From NCBI GenBank assembly GCA_011046015.1, contig DSBO01000051.1, positions 1-21,287 of the forward strand: 21,287 nt of DNA, given 5' to 3'. The notes under the pieces are model-generated. The model was not told the DNA's origin. It searched no databases and saw only the letters and a program-made list of their open reading frames with translations. This DNA is from Thioalkalivibrio sp. Lineage in GTDB: Bacteria; Pseudomonadota; Gammaproteobacteria; SpSt-1174. Both the position numbers and the translations under genes were made by a program. Within the stretch, counting starts at the first letter, position 1. The number at the start of each line of letters is the position of its first letter. Of the stretch, positions 1 to 7,003 are shown in pieces.

Positions 1-1
1 C

Positions 2-160
2 GAGGCGGCACAGATCAAGAACACGCAGATCGCCGAGGAGCTGGAGCTGCCGCCGGTGAAGATCCACTGCTCGGTGCTGGCCGAGGATGCCATCAAGGCC
101 GCCATCAACGACTTCAAGAGCAAACAGGGTGGTGCTGCGGAAGAAAAGCAGTCCGCCTGA
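2..160 (+). CDS. iscU: Fe-S cluster scaffold protein IscU (3' end only)
   Basis: This is the last 52 codons plus stop of IscU, cut by the left edge of the window; the reading frame begins at base 2. IscU is the cytosolic scaffold on which IscS-derived sulfur and iron are assembled into [2Fe-2S] clusters. The visible part contains the LPPVK segment, the site recognised by the HscA chaperone, followed at once by IHCSVLAED, which holds the third conserved cluster-ligand cysteine. The tail DAIKAAINDFKSK is typical of the family; the last residues (GGAAEEKQSA) are a variable extension. The first two ligand cysteines lie outside the window. iscA follows 12 nt after the stop if it starts at 173. HscB and HscA, the partners that act on this scaffold, are encoded directly downstream. 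Identity is very secure. Confidence 0.95.
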   Translation, partial: EAAQIKNTQIAEELELPPVKIHCSVLAEDAIKAAINDFKSKQGGAAEEKQSA

Positions 161-172
161 GGCGAGATGACT

Positions 173-496
173 ATGTCCATTACGCTCAGCAACAAGGCCG
201 CCGATCGTGTCAGGAGCTTCCTCGAGAAGCGGGGCAAGGGTGTCGGTCTGCGTCTCGGGGTGAAGACCACCGGGTGCTCCGGCATGGCCTATGTCATCGA
301 GTTCGCCGACGAGGTGGGCGAGGGTGACACCGTGTTCGAGGACAACGGCGTGAAGGTGATCATCGACGCGAAGAGCCTCGTCTATCTCGACGGTACGGAA
401 CTCGATTACACCAAGGAAGGGCTGAACGAGGGCTTCAAGTTCAACAACCCCAACGAGAAGGATCGTTGCGGCTGCGGCGAGAGCTTCAACGTCTGA
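173..496 (+). CDS. iscA: Iron-sulfur cluster assembly protein IscA
   Basis: A-type Fe-S carrier that takes clusters from IscU, or binds iron, and passes them to apo-proteins. From the ATG at 173 the protein has 107 residues, the usual length. The three conserved metal/cluster cysteines are visible: Cys35 in TTGCSGMAY and Cys99 and Cys101 in the C-terminal CGCGES motif. An in-frame ATG at 167 would add two residues (MT). I prefer 173 because the family starts MSITLS and because GAGG at 159-162 is only 4 nt from 167 but 10 nt from 173. It sits between iscU and hscB in the standard isc order, with 17 nt to the hscB start, and is surely cotranscribed. ErpA and SufA are related, but the isc context and the sequence settle it as IscA. 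Confidence 0.96.
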   Translation: MSITLSNKAADRVRSFLEKRGKGVGLRLGVKTTGCSGMAYVIEFADEVGEGDTVFEDNGVKVIIDAKSLVYLDGTELDYTKEGLNEGFKFNNPNEKDRCGCGESFNV

Positions 497-513
497 TCAC
501 CCCGGAGAGGATC

Positions 514-1056
514 ATGAACCTGGACTTCTCACAGAACCACTTCGAGCTCTTCGGCCTGCCGGTGGGCTTCGAGGTGGATGCGGGGGCGCTGGCCGACAGC
601 TACCGCGCCCTGCAGGCCCAGCTGCACCCGGACCGCTTCGCCACGGCAGACGACAAGCAACGCCGGCTGTCGGTACAGGGCGCCTCCTGGGTCAATGAGG
701 CCTACCAGACGCTGAAGGACCCGATGCGTCGGGCCCGCTACCTGCTCGAACTCAGGGGTGTGACCTTCAACGACGAGAGCGAGACCTCGTCCGACCCCGG
801 GTTCCTGATGGAGCAGATGGAATTGCGTGAGGCCCTGGGCGAGGTGCGAGAGGCCGCGGACCCCATGGCGGCTCTCGACGAGGTCGGTGACCGCATCCTC
901 GCGCTGGATCGCGCCCTGACCGACGGGTTCGAGCAGGCCTACGCCGGCGACGACCTGATGGCGGCCAAGGATGCCGTGCTGAAGATGAAGTTTTTCCGGC
1001 GCTTGCGCGAAGAGGTCGAGCGCCTCGAGGCCGAGCTCGAAGACGAGCTGGCCTGA
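514..1056 (+). CDS. hscB: Fe-S assembly J-domain co-chaperone HscB
   Basis: J-type co-chaperone (Hsc20) that binds IscU, brings it to HscA and stimulates the HscA ATPase for cluster transfer. The protein has 180 residues, slightly longer than the roughly 170 of E. coli. The N-terminal J domain shows FELFGLP near residue 10 and the essential HPD tripeptide at residues 38-40 (QLHPDRF). The C-terminal three-helix region that contacts IscU has the family pattern FLMEQMELREAL and ends in an acidic helix. The start is ATG 514, preceded by GGAGAGG at 504-510. The same frame stays open upstream to 466 inside iscA, but that extension has no family support. It lies between iscA and hscA, as in nearly all isc operons. 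Confidence 0.95.
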   Translation: MNLDFSQNHFELFGLPVGFEVDAGALADSYRALQAQLHPDRFATADDKQRRLSVQGASWVNEAYQTLKDPMRRARYLLELRGVTFNDESETSSDPGFLMEQMELREALGEVREAADPMAALDEVGDRILALDRALTDGFEQAYAGDDLMAAKDAVLKMKFFRRLREEVERLEAELEDELA

Positions 1057-1078
1057 CACCACGACCAAACGGAATACT

Positions 1079-2953
1079 ATGGCACTGTTGCAGATCTCCG
1101 AACCCGGCATGTCCACCGCGCCGCACGAGCATCGCCTCGCGGCGGGCATCGATCTGGGGACCACCAATTCACTGGTGGCGACCGTGCGCAGTGGCGTGGC
1201 GGAAACGCTGCCCGACGCCGACGGCCGGCATATCCTCCCGTCCGTGGTGCGCTACCAGGCCGAGGGCGAGCCGGTGGTGGGCCATGCGGCGAGAGACGCC
1301 GCGGCCAGCGATCCGCTGAACACCATCGCCTCGATCAAGCGCCTGATGGGGCGCGGCCAGGGCGACCTCAAGACAGTGGCCGGTCACGTGCCCTACGAGT
1401 TCGCCGAGACCGACTCGGCCGTGCCGCGGCTGAGGACGGCCGCCGGAGACGTCACCCCCATCGAGGTCTCGGCCGAGATCCTGCGCAGCCTGCGCGCCCG
1501 CGCAGAGGCCTCGCTGGGCGACGAGCTCGCCGGCGTGGTCATCACGGTGCCCGCCTATTTCGACGATGCGCAGCGACAGGCCACCAAGGACGCCGCGAAG
1601 CTCGCCGGCCTCAACGTGTTCCGTCTGCTCAACGAGCCCACCGCGGCCGCGGTCGCCTATGGGCTGGACCAGGGCGGGGAGGGCGTGATCGCCGTCTACG
1701 ACCTGGGCGGCGGGACCTTCGATATCTCCATCCTGCGCCTGAACAAGGGCGTGTTCGAGGTGCTGGCCACCGGCGGCGACAGCGCGCTGGGCGGCGACGA
1801 CTTCGACCAGGCCGTGGCCGAGTGGATCCTGGAGCAGTCCGGCATCGGCGAGGTCGACGATCACCGCCAGATGCGCCGCCTGATGCGCGCGGCCTGCGCC
1901 GCCAAGGAGGCGCTCACCGACGCCGAGCGTACCACCGTGCGCGTGGAGCGCGTGGATGGCAGCGACTGGGAGGGGGAGCTGACGCGCGGGACCTTCAAGG
2001 CCCTGGTCGAGCCGCTGGTGAAGAAGACGCTGTCCGCCTGCCGCCGCGCCCTGCGTGATGCGGGTGTGAGCAAGGACGAGGTCGAGAACGTGGTCATGGT
2101 CGGCGGCTCCACCCGCGTGCCGGTGGTGCGCGAGCGGGTGGGCGAGTTTTTCGGCCGCGAGCCGCTGGTGGACATCGACCCGGACAAGGTAGTGGCCATC
2201 GGCGCCGCCCTGCAGGCCGACATCCTCGCCGGCAACAAGCCGGACGAGGAGACGCTGCTGCTGGACGTAATTCCGCTGTCGCTGGGCCTGGAGACCATGG
2301 GCGGCCTGGTCGAGAAGATCGTCCCGCGCAACACCACCATCCCGGTGGCGCGCGCGCAGGACTTCACCACCTTCAAGGATGGCCAGACGGCAATGTCCGT
2401 CCACGTGGTACAGGGCGAGCGCGAGACCGTGGAGCACTGCCGCTCGCTGGCGCGTTTCGCCCTGCGTGGCTTTCCCGCCATGGTGGCGGGCGCGGCCCGC
2501 ATCCGCGTCACCTTCCAGGTGGACGCCGACGGCCTGCTCAGCGTGACCGCGGAGGAGACCCTGAGCCAGGTGCGCGCGTCGGTGGAGGTCAAGCCCTCCT
2601 ACGGCCTCACCGACAACGAGATCGAGACCATGCTCACCGACTCGTTCTCGCATGCGCAGGACGACATGCTCGCCCGGCGCCTGCGCGAGCAGCAGGTGGA
2701 GGCCGATCGCGTGATCGAGGCACTGGACGCCGCACTCGCGGCCGACGGCGAGCGCCTGCTCGACGACGCGGAACGCGCGGCCATCCTCGCCGCCCGCGAG
2801 GTGCTGGTCGAGACCCGCGCCGGCGAGGACAGCGATGCCATCAAGGCCGCCATCGGCCGGGTGGAGAAGGCCAGCGAGGCGTTCGTCGCCCGCCGCATGA
2901 ACCAGAGCATCCAGCAGGCCATGGCCGGGCACAAGCTGGAAGAATTCGAGTAA
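1079..2953 (+). CDS. hscA: Fe-S biogenesis Hsp70-type chaperone HscA
   Basis: Specialised Hsp70 ATPase that binds the LPPVK segment of IscU and, with HscB, drives cluster release to acceptor proteins. The 624 residues match the family length (about 616). The nucleotide-binding domain shows the phosphate-1 motif DLGTTNS at residues 25-31, the ITVPAYFDDAQRQATKDA stretch, NEPTAAAVAYGL, phosphate-2 YDLGGGTFD at about 207-215 and the adenosine motif VVMVGGSTRVP. A linker of the LLLDVIPLSLGLETMGG type leads into the substrate-binding domain. The N-terminus MALLQISEPG matches E. coli HscA and supports ATG 1079; only a weak GGAA lies upstream. The gene is followed after 25 nt by fdx. HscA rather than DnaK is favoured by the operon, by its start and by the C-terminus lacking the DnaK EEV tail. 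Confidence 0.96.
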   Translation: MALLQISEPGMSTAPHEHRLAAGIDLGTTNSLVATVRSGVAETLPDADGRHILPSVVRYQAEGEPVVGHAARDAAASDPLNTIASIKRLMGRGQGDLKTVAGHVPYEFAETDSAVPRLRTAAGDVTPIEVSAEILRSLRARAEASLGDELAGVVITVPAYFDDAQRQATKDAAKLAGLNVFRLLNEPTAAAVAYGLDQGGEGVIAVYDLGGGTFDISILRLNKGVFEVLATGGDSALGGDDFDQAVAEWILEQSGIGEVDDHRQMRRLMRAACAAKEALTDAERTTVRVERVDGSDWEGELTRGTFKALVEPLVKKTLSACRRALRDAGVSKDEVENVVMVGGSTRVPVVRERVGEFFGREPLVDIDPDKVVAIGAALQADILAGNKPDEETLLLDVIPLSLGLETMGGLVEKIVPRNTTIPVARAQDFTTFKDGQTAMSVHVVQGERETVEHCRSLARFALRGFPAMVAGAARIRVTFQVDADGLLSVTAEETLSQVRASVEVKPSYGLTDNEIETMLTDSFSHAQDDMLARRLREQQVEADRVIEALDAALAADGERLLDDAERAAILAAREVLVETRAGEDSDAIKAAIGRVEKASEAFVARRMNQSIQQAMAGHKLEEFE

Positions 2954-2978
2954 CCCTTAAAGAAAACGGATACGCACT

Positions 2979-3317
2979 ATGCCGCAGATCATCTTTTTGC
3001 CGCACGAGGAAATCTGTCCCGATGGCGCGGTCATCGAGGCCGAGCCCGGCACCAGCATCTGCGATGCGGCGCTGAAGAACGGGATCGAGATCGAGCACGC
3101 CTGCGAGAAATCCTGCGCCTGCACCACCTGCCACGTCTACGTGCGCGAGGGGGCGGAGTCGCTCAACGAGGCCACCGACGACGAGGACGATCTGCTGGAC
3201 AAGGCCTGGGGCCTGGACCCGGACTCGCGCCTGAGCTGCCAGGCCCTGGTCGCGGACGCCGACCTCGTGGTCGAGATCCCGAAGTACACCATCAACATGG
3301 TTTCCGAGAAGCACTGA
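2979..3317 (+). CDS. fdx: [2Fe-2S] ferredoxin of the ISC system
   Basis: Adrenodoxin-type ferredoxin thought to supply electrons for cluster assembly on IscU. It has 112 residues, as in E. coli (111). The four cluster ligands fall at Cys42, Cys48, Cys51 (HACEKSCACTTC) and Cys87 (RLSCQ), the same numbering as the E. coli protein; Cys46 and Cys28 are additional, non-ligand cysteines. The acidic stretch around residues 64-74 (EATDDEDDLLD) is the typical partner-binding surface. The start ATG at 2979 follows hscA by 25 nt with only a loose purine-rich ribosome site. iscX follows 13 nt after the stop. Cytosolic; identity secure. Confidence 0.96.
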   Translation: MPQIIFLPHEEICPDGAVIEAEPGTSICDAALKNGIEIEHACEKSCACTTCHVYVREGAESLNEATDDEDDLLDKAWGLDPDSRLSCQALVADADLVVEIPKYTINMVSEKH

Positions 3318-3330
3318 CAGGAGCGCCGCG

Positions 3331-3531
3331 ATGAGTCTCAAGTGGACGGATACCCTCGAAATCGCCATCCAGCTCGACGAGGCCCACCCGGAGGTGGACC
3401 CCACCCACGTGAACTTCGTGGACCTGCGCAACTGGGTGATGGCGCTGGAGGAGTTCGACGACGACCCGGCCCACTCGGGTGAGCGGATCCTCGAGGCCAT
3501 CCAGATGGCCTGGATCGAGGAGCGCGAGTAG
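3331..3531 (+). CDS. iscX: Fe-S cluster assembly regulator IscX
   Basis: Small acidic protein (66 residues, the usual length) that binds the cysteine desulfurase IscS and iron and modulates Fe-S assembly; also known as YfhJ. Recognisable features are MSLKWTDTLEIAIQL at the start, HPEVDPTHVNFVDL in the middle (the HP.vDP..v.F.DL pattern of the family), and the C-terminal WIEERE. The start ATG 3331 has AGGAG just upstream. It closes the isc operon, as in many gammaproteobacteria. The next gene, ndk, is separated by a gap with its own promoter-like and hairpin signals. Confidence 0.95.
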   Translation: MSLKWTDTLEIAIQLDEAHPEVDPTHVNFVDLRNWVMALEEFDDDPAHSGERILEAIQMAWIEERE

Positions 3532-3554
3532 CGTCCCGGGCGGAAAGACCTTTA

Positions 3555-3583
3555 TTGTCTGTGGATAAGTGGCGCAGTACACT
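3555..3583 (+). promoter_or_regulatory. Candidate sigma-70 promoter for ndk
   Basis: TTGTCT at 3555-3560 and TACACT at 3578-3583 are separated by 17 nt, each matching four of six consensus positions; an overlapping TATAAC at 3583-3588 is a second -10 option. The region is clearly more AT-rich than its surroundings. A start near 3590 would give ndk a leader of about 80 nt that includes the hairpin at 3604-3633. Inferred from motif matching only. Confidence 0.45.
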
Positions 3584-3603
3584 ATAACCACATGAATTTT
3601 TGG

Positions 3604-3633
3604 ACGAACCCGCGTTTTACGGCGCGGGTTCGT
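3604..3633 (+). terminator. Hairpin between iscX and ndk, terminator-like
   Basis: Perfect 11-bp inverted repeat: ACGAACCCGCG at 3604-3614 pairs with CGCGGGTTCGT at 3623-3633 around an 8-nt loop (TTTTACGG). It is followed by TGTTATTT, a broken T-tract. It may end isc transcription. However, it lies downstream of the candidate ndk promoter, so it would also be in the ndk leader and could act as an attenuator or as a structure protecting the ndk 5' end. The fold is certain on paper; the role is inferred. Confidence 0.5.
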
Positions 3634-3668
3634 GTTATTTGGAAATCCTGAAACCTGGAGTTTTACCC

Positions 3669-4100
3669 ATGGCCGTTGAACGCACCATTTCCATCATCAA
3701 GCCCGATGCCGTTGGCAAGAACGTGATCGGCAAGATCTACACCCGCTTCGAGGACGCCGGCCTCAAGATCATCGCCGCCAAGATGAAGCACCTGAGCAAG
3801 GCCGATGCCGAAGGCTTCTACGCCGTGCACAAGGAGCGCCCGTTCTTCAACGACCTGGTCTCCTTCATGACCTCCGGCCCGGTGATGATCCAGGTGCTGG
3901 AAGGCGAGGACGCCGTGGCGAAGAACCGCGAGATCATGGGCGCCACCAACCCGAAGGATGCCGCCCCCGGCACCATCCGCGCCGACTTCGCCGAGACCAT
4001 CGACGAGAATGCCGTGCACGGTTCAGACAGCCTGGAAAACGCCAAGATCGAGATCGCCTACTTCTTCGGTGATGACGAGATCTGCCCGCGTACCCGCTAA
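3669..4100 (+). CDS. ndk: Nucleoside diphosphate kinase
   Basis: Transfers the gamma phosphate of ATP to nucleoside diphosphates through a phosphohistidine, balancing NTP and dNTP pools in the cytosol. The 143 residues equal the E. coli length. Visible motifs: MAVERTISIIKPDAV at the start with the nucleotide-contacting Lys11, and NAVHGSDS with the catalytic His117. The chosen start is ATG 3669, preceded by CTGGAG. The same frame is open further upstream to a TTG at 3600, but that would translate the hairpin and gives residues unlike the family. ndk followed by rlmN is the common gammaproteobacterial order, with a 71-nt gap here. Confidence 0.97.
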   Translation: MAVERTISIIKPDAVGKNVIGKIYTRFEDAGLKIIAAKMKHLSKADAEGFYAVHKERPFFNDLVSFMTSGPVMIQVLEGEDAVAKNREIMGATNPKDAAPGTIRADFAETIDENAVHGSDSLENAKIEIAYFFGDDEICPRTR

Positions 4101-4128
4101 ACCGGGGCCGTAGACACACGTCAGGCGG

Positions 4129-4155
4129 GGGGTGCGGAACCTGTGTCCGCATCCC
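4129..4155 (+). promoter_or_regulatory. Hairpin in the ndk-rlmN leader
   Basis: GGGGTGCGGA (4129-4138) can pair with TCCGCATCCC (4146-4155), ten pairs including one G-U, around a 7-nt loop ACCTGTG. No T-run follows, so it does not look like an intrinsic terminator. It ends 7 nt before the rlmN ribosome-binding site (AAGGA at 4163-4167) and could affect translation or mRNA processing. Role unknown. Confidence 0.35.
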
Positions 4156-4171
4156 GCGTCTGAAGGACACG

Positions 4172-5290
4172 ATGAATACCATGACCACCGAACAGAAAGT
4201 GAACCTGCTGGGCCTCGATCGTGAGGCGATGGAGGCGTTTTTCGTCGAGCTGGGCGAAAAACCGTTCCGCGCACGCCAGATGCTGCAGTGGATTCACCAG
4301 AACGGGGTGCATGACTTCGAGGCCATGACCAACATCAGCAAGGCCCTGCGCCAGCGCCTGATGGACATCGCCGAGATCCGCGCCCCCGAAGTGGTCATGG
4401 ACCAGCATTCCGAGGACGGCACCCACAAGTGGCTGCTGCGCCTGGACGACGGGCAGTGCATCGAGACCGTCTTCATCCCGGAAAGGGATCGCGGCACGCT
4501 GTGCATCTCCTCGCAGGTGGGCTGTGCGCTGGATTGCACCTTCTGCTCCACCGCCCGCCAGGGCTTCAATCGCAACCTGTCGGTGGCCGAGATCATCGGC
4601 CAGCTGTGGGTCGCGCGTCAGCAGCTGCAGCCGGAGATCGGCAAGAGCCGCATCGTCACCAACGTGGTGATGATGGGCATGGGCGAACCCCTGCTCAACT
4701 TCGACAATGCCGTCTCGGCGATGAAGCTCATGCTCGATGACCTGGGCTACGGGCTCTCCAAGCGTCGCGTGACGCTCTCCACCTCGGGCGTGGTGCCGGC
4801 CATGGATCGACTGCGCGACGTGCTCGACGTGGCACTGGCCGTCTCGCTGCATGCCCCCAACGACGAGCTGCGCAACGAGCTGGTGCCGCTCAACCGCAAG
4901 TACCCGATTGCGGAGCTGATGGCCGCCTGCAAGCGCTATCTGGGCGCGCAGAGCCATCGCATGCGCGTGACCATCGAATACGTCATGCTCGAAGGCGTCA
5001 ATGACCAGCCCGAGCATGCCCGGCAGCTGATCCGGCTGTTGCAGGATCTGCCGGCGAAGGTGAACCTGATCCCCTTCAACCCGTTCCCCGAGACCCGCTA
5101 CAAGCGATCCAGTCCGCAAGCTATTCAGCGCTTTCGTGATATGCTGCAGGCAGCGGGGCTCAATACGATTACCCGCAAGACGCGCGGTGACGACATCGAC
5201 GCGGCCTGTGGCCAGCTGGCCGGCAAGGTCGTGGATCGTAGTCGCCGCGAACTGCATTTCGCGCGTATAGAACAGGGGGTATCCCGTTGA
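4172..5290 (+). CDS. rlmN: Dual-specificity 23S rRNA/tRNA (adenine-C2)-methyltransferase RlmN
   Basis: Radical-SAM enzyme that methylates C2 of A2503 in 23S rRNA and of A37 in some tRNAs. The 372-residue protein has the CxxxCxxC cluster motif at Cys118, Cys122 and Cys125 (GCALDCTFCSTARQGF). The two further cysteines needed for the ping-pong methyl transfer are in place: Cys111 and Cys346 (DIDAACGQL). GMGEPLLN and the VSLHAPND segment are also typical. The start is ATG 4172 with AAGGA four nt upstream; a second in-frame ATG at 4181 is possible. The TGA stop overlaps the TTG start of pilW, so the two genes are translationally linked. RlmN rather than the resistance enzyme Cfr is indicated by sequence and by the ndk-rlmN-pilW order. 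Confidence 0.96.
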   Translation: MNTMTTEQKVNLLGLDREAMEAFFVELGEKPFRARQMLQWIHQNGVHDFEAMTNISKALRQRLMDIAEIRAPEVVMDQHSEDGTHKWLLRLDDGQCIETVFIPERDRGTLCISSQVGCALDCTFCSTARQGFNRNLSVAEIIGQLWVARQQLQPEIGKSRIVTNVVMMGMGEPLLNFDNAVSAMKLMLDDLGYGLSKRRVTLSTSGVVPAMDRLRDVLDVALAVSLHAPNDELRNELVPLNRKYPIAELMAACKRYLGAQSHRMRVTIEYVMLEGVNDQPEHARQLIRLLQDLPAKVNLIPFNPFPETRYKRSSPQAIQRFRDMLQAAGLNTITRKTRGDDIDAACGQLAGKVVDRSRRELHFARIEQGVSR

Positions 5291-6087
5291 TCCGACTGCT
5301 GACGTTACTGCCCGTATTGCTCCTGGCCATCGGCGGCTGCGCCAGCACCGGGGGGTACGGCGAGGACGCCCGCCTCAAGGAGGCGGCGCGCTACAACACG
5401 CAGCTAGGCATCAACTATCTCCAGAAGGGTGATCTCCAGCAGGCCGACGACAAGCTCGGCAAGGCCGTGGAGCAGGACCCGCGATCCGCCGAGGCGCACA
5501 ATGCCTACGCCATCCTGCAGGAGCGACTCGGCAACGTCGATCTGGCCCGCAGCCACTATCGGCGCGCCACGCGACTGGACCCCGATTATTCCGAGGCGCA
5601 CAACAACTACGGCCGTTTCCTCTGCAATCAGGGCGAGCTGTCCGCGGCCGAGCGGGAGTTCATGGCGGCGGTGAAGAACCCGCTGTACCGCAGTCCCGAA
5701 GTCGCCTATACCAACGCCGGTATTTGCGCACTGCAGAAACCCGACCTCGACCGTGCCGAGGATCACCTGCGCAAGGCGCTGTCGAAGAACCCCGAATACC
5801 TGCCCGCCCTGTTCGAGATGGCGCAGCTGACCTACGACAAGCAACACTACCTGCAGACCCGTGCCTACGTGCAGCGCTACGATGCGGCGCGGGCTGAACT
5901 CGTCGATGGCGCGACAGACGCCCGACGCTACCACCCGCGGATCCTCTGGCTTTGCGTCCAGGCGGAGCAGCAGCTCGGCAATCGATCGGCCGCCTCTTCC
6001 TGCGCCCTCAGGCTGAAGAACTTCTTCCCGCAATCCAGAGAGACCGCCGAGCTTCTGGAGATGGAACGGCATGGAAGAGTCAACTGA
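5287..6087 (+). CDS. pilW: Type IV pilus assembly lipoprotein PilW/PilF (TPR protein)
   Basis: Outer-membrane lipoprotein pilotin needed for assembly of the PilQ secretin in type IV pilus biogenesis. It has 266 residues. A signal peptide (MIRLLTLLPVLLLAIGG) ends in a lipobox with the lipidated Cys18. The following TPR repeats run roughly from residue 35 to 190, for example AEAHNAYAILQERLGN and SEAHNNYGRFLCNQGEL. The start is TTG at 5287, overlapping the rlmN stop as TTGA, and it is supported by AGGGGG at 5274-5279; no in-frame ATG precedes the signal peptide. The 3' end overlaps rodZ by 17 nt. In genomes without type IV pili the same locus is kept as a generic TPR lipoprotein, so pilus function here is inferred from the family. 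Confidence 0.88.
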   Translation: MIRLLTLLPVLLLAIGGCASTGGYGEDARLKEAARYNTQLGINYLQKGDLQQADDKLGKAVEQDPRSAEAHNAYAILQERLGNVDLARSHYRRATRLDPDYSEAHNNYGRFLCNQGELSAAEREFMAAVKNPLYRSPEVAYTNAGICALQKPDLDRAEDHLRKALSKNPEYLPALFEMAQLTYDKQHYLQTRAYVQRYDAARAELVDGATDARRYHPRILWLCVQAEQQLGNRSAASSCALRLKNFFPQSRETAELLEMERHGRVN

Positions 6088-6973
6088 TACCCGGCCGAAT
6101 ACCGATGCCAACATGCCCGGACCCGGCGCGACCTTGCGCCGGACCCGGAAAGAGCAGGGCCTGACACAGGAACAGGTCGCGACCGACCTACACCTGCCCC
6201 GGCGCGTCGTCGACGCCCTCGAGCGCGATGATTTTGCGGCGCTCCCCGAGACCACGACCTACCTCAAGGGCTACCTCCGTTCCTACGCCAAGCTCCTCGG
6301 TCTCGACGCCGCGCCGCTGCTGCAATCCGTCGAGCGACTGGTCGGTCCCGCACTCGAGTGGGTGCCGACCCAGCCTGCGACGGCCATCGAGCCCGGGTTT
6401 CGCGGCGTGCACTGGATCTCCGGCGGGGTGGTGGCCATGGTCGTGGTCCTGCTCGCGGTCTGGTGGACGGGAGATTCGGTCGAGGAGGATGCCGACATGA
6501 GCACGGTGGCGGAAGCGCCGCGCTCGGAGTCGCCCGCGGTCAGCCCGGACGATGAGGTGGCGGTGGCCGAGCTGCCCGCGCAGAGCGCCACGGCAGAGGT
6601 GCTGGCCACGCCCGATGCCGTGACGCCCGAGCCGGTCACCGTGACGAACCTGACGCCCGAACCGGCGGCCGCCCCGCCGGCTCCGCAGCGCAACGACGGG
6701 CAGAATGCGACGGGCGAAGACCGGCTACAGCTCAGCTTCAGCGAGGCCTCCTGGGTGGAGGTCTACGACGCCAACCGCCAGCAGCTGCTCTACGGCCTGT
6801 TCAAGGGCGGTGAGCAACGCACGGTGCAGGGCACGGCGCCGTTTCGCGTCATGCTCGGGTACGCGCCCGGCGTGGAAGTCCGCATCAATGGCGAGTACTA
6901 TGACCACCTGACACGCGTCCGGGGCAACAACACAGTGCGGTTTAATATCGCGCGCCCGTCGGACGATTTGTAA
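6071..6973 (+). CDS. rodZ: Cytoskeletal membrane protein RodZ
   Basis: Inner-membrane protein that links MreB filaments to the cell-wall elongation machinery and sets rod shape. The 300 residues show the standard three-part build. A cytoplasmic helix-turn-helix domain covers about residues 18-85 (GATLRRTRKEQGLTQEQVA). A single transmembrane segment lies at about 116-132. A periplasmic part follows, with a long Pro/Ala/Thr-rich linker (about 135-215) and a C-terminal DUF4115 beta domain ending near residue 293. In the linker a PEPVTV.NLTPEP pattern recurs. The start ATG 6071 overlaps pilW by 17 nt. In E. coli ispG follows rodZ; here hisS follows after 30 nt instead. Confidence 0.92.
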   Translation: MEESTDTRPNTDANMPGPGATLRRTRKEQGLTQEQVATDLHLPRRVVDALERDDFAALPETTTYLKGYLRSYAKLLGLDAAPLLQSVERLVGPALEWVPTQPATAIEPGFRGVHWISGGVVAMVVVLLAVWWTGDSVEEDADMSTVAEAPRSESPAVSPDDEVAVAELPAQSATAEVLATPDAVTPEPVTVTNLTPEPAAAPPAPQRNDGQNATGEDRLQLSFSEASWVEVYDANRQQLLYGLFKGGEQRTVQGTAPFRVMLGYAPGVEVRINGEYYDHLTRVRGNNTVRFNIARPSDDL

Positions 6974-7003
6974 CGGTTCAACCCCCTCAAGTCCAAGCCG
7001 GTA

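Noticed and set aside
466..513. Upstream extension of hscB inside iscA
   Set aside because: The frame is open, but the family starts at MNLDF-like residues and a strong ribosome site precedes ATG 514.
1169..2932. Minus-strand open frame of 587 codons opposite hscA
   Set aside because: Shadow of hscA caused by high GC at third positions; His/Gly/Ala/Leu-rich with no recognisable domain.
3600..3668. TTG-initiated extension of ndk
   Set aside because: Would translate the hairpin and add 23 residues unlike any Ndk; ATG 3669 gives the standard 143-residue protein.
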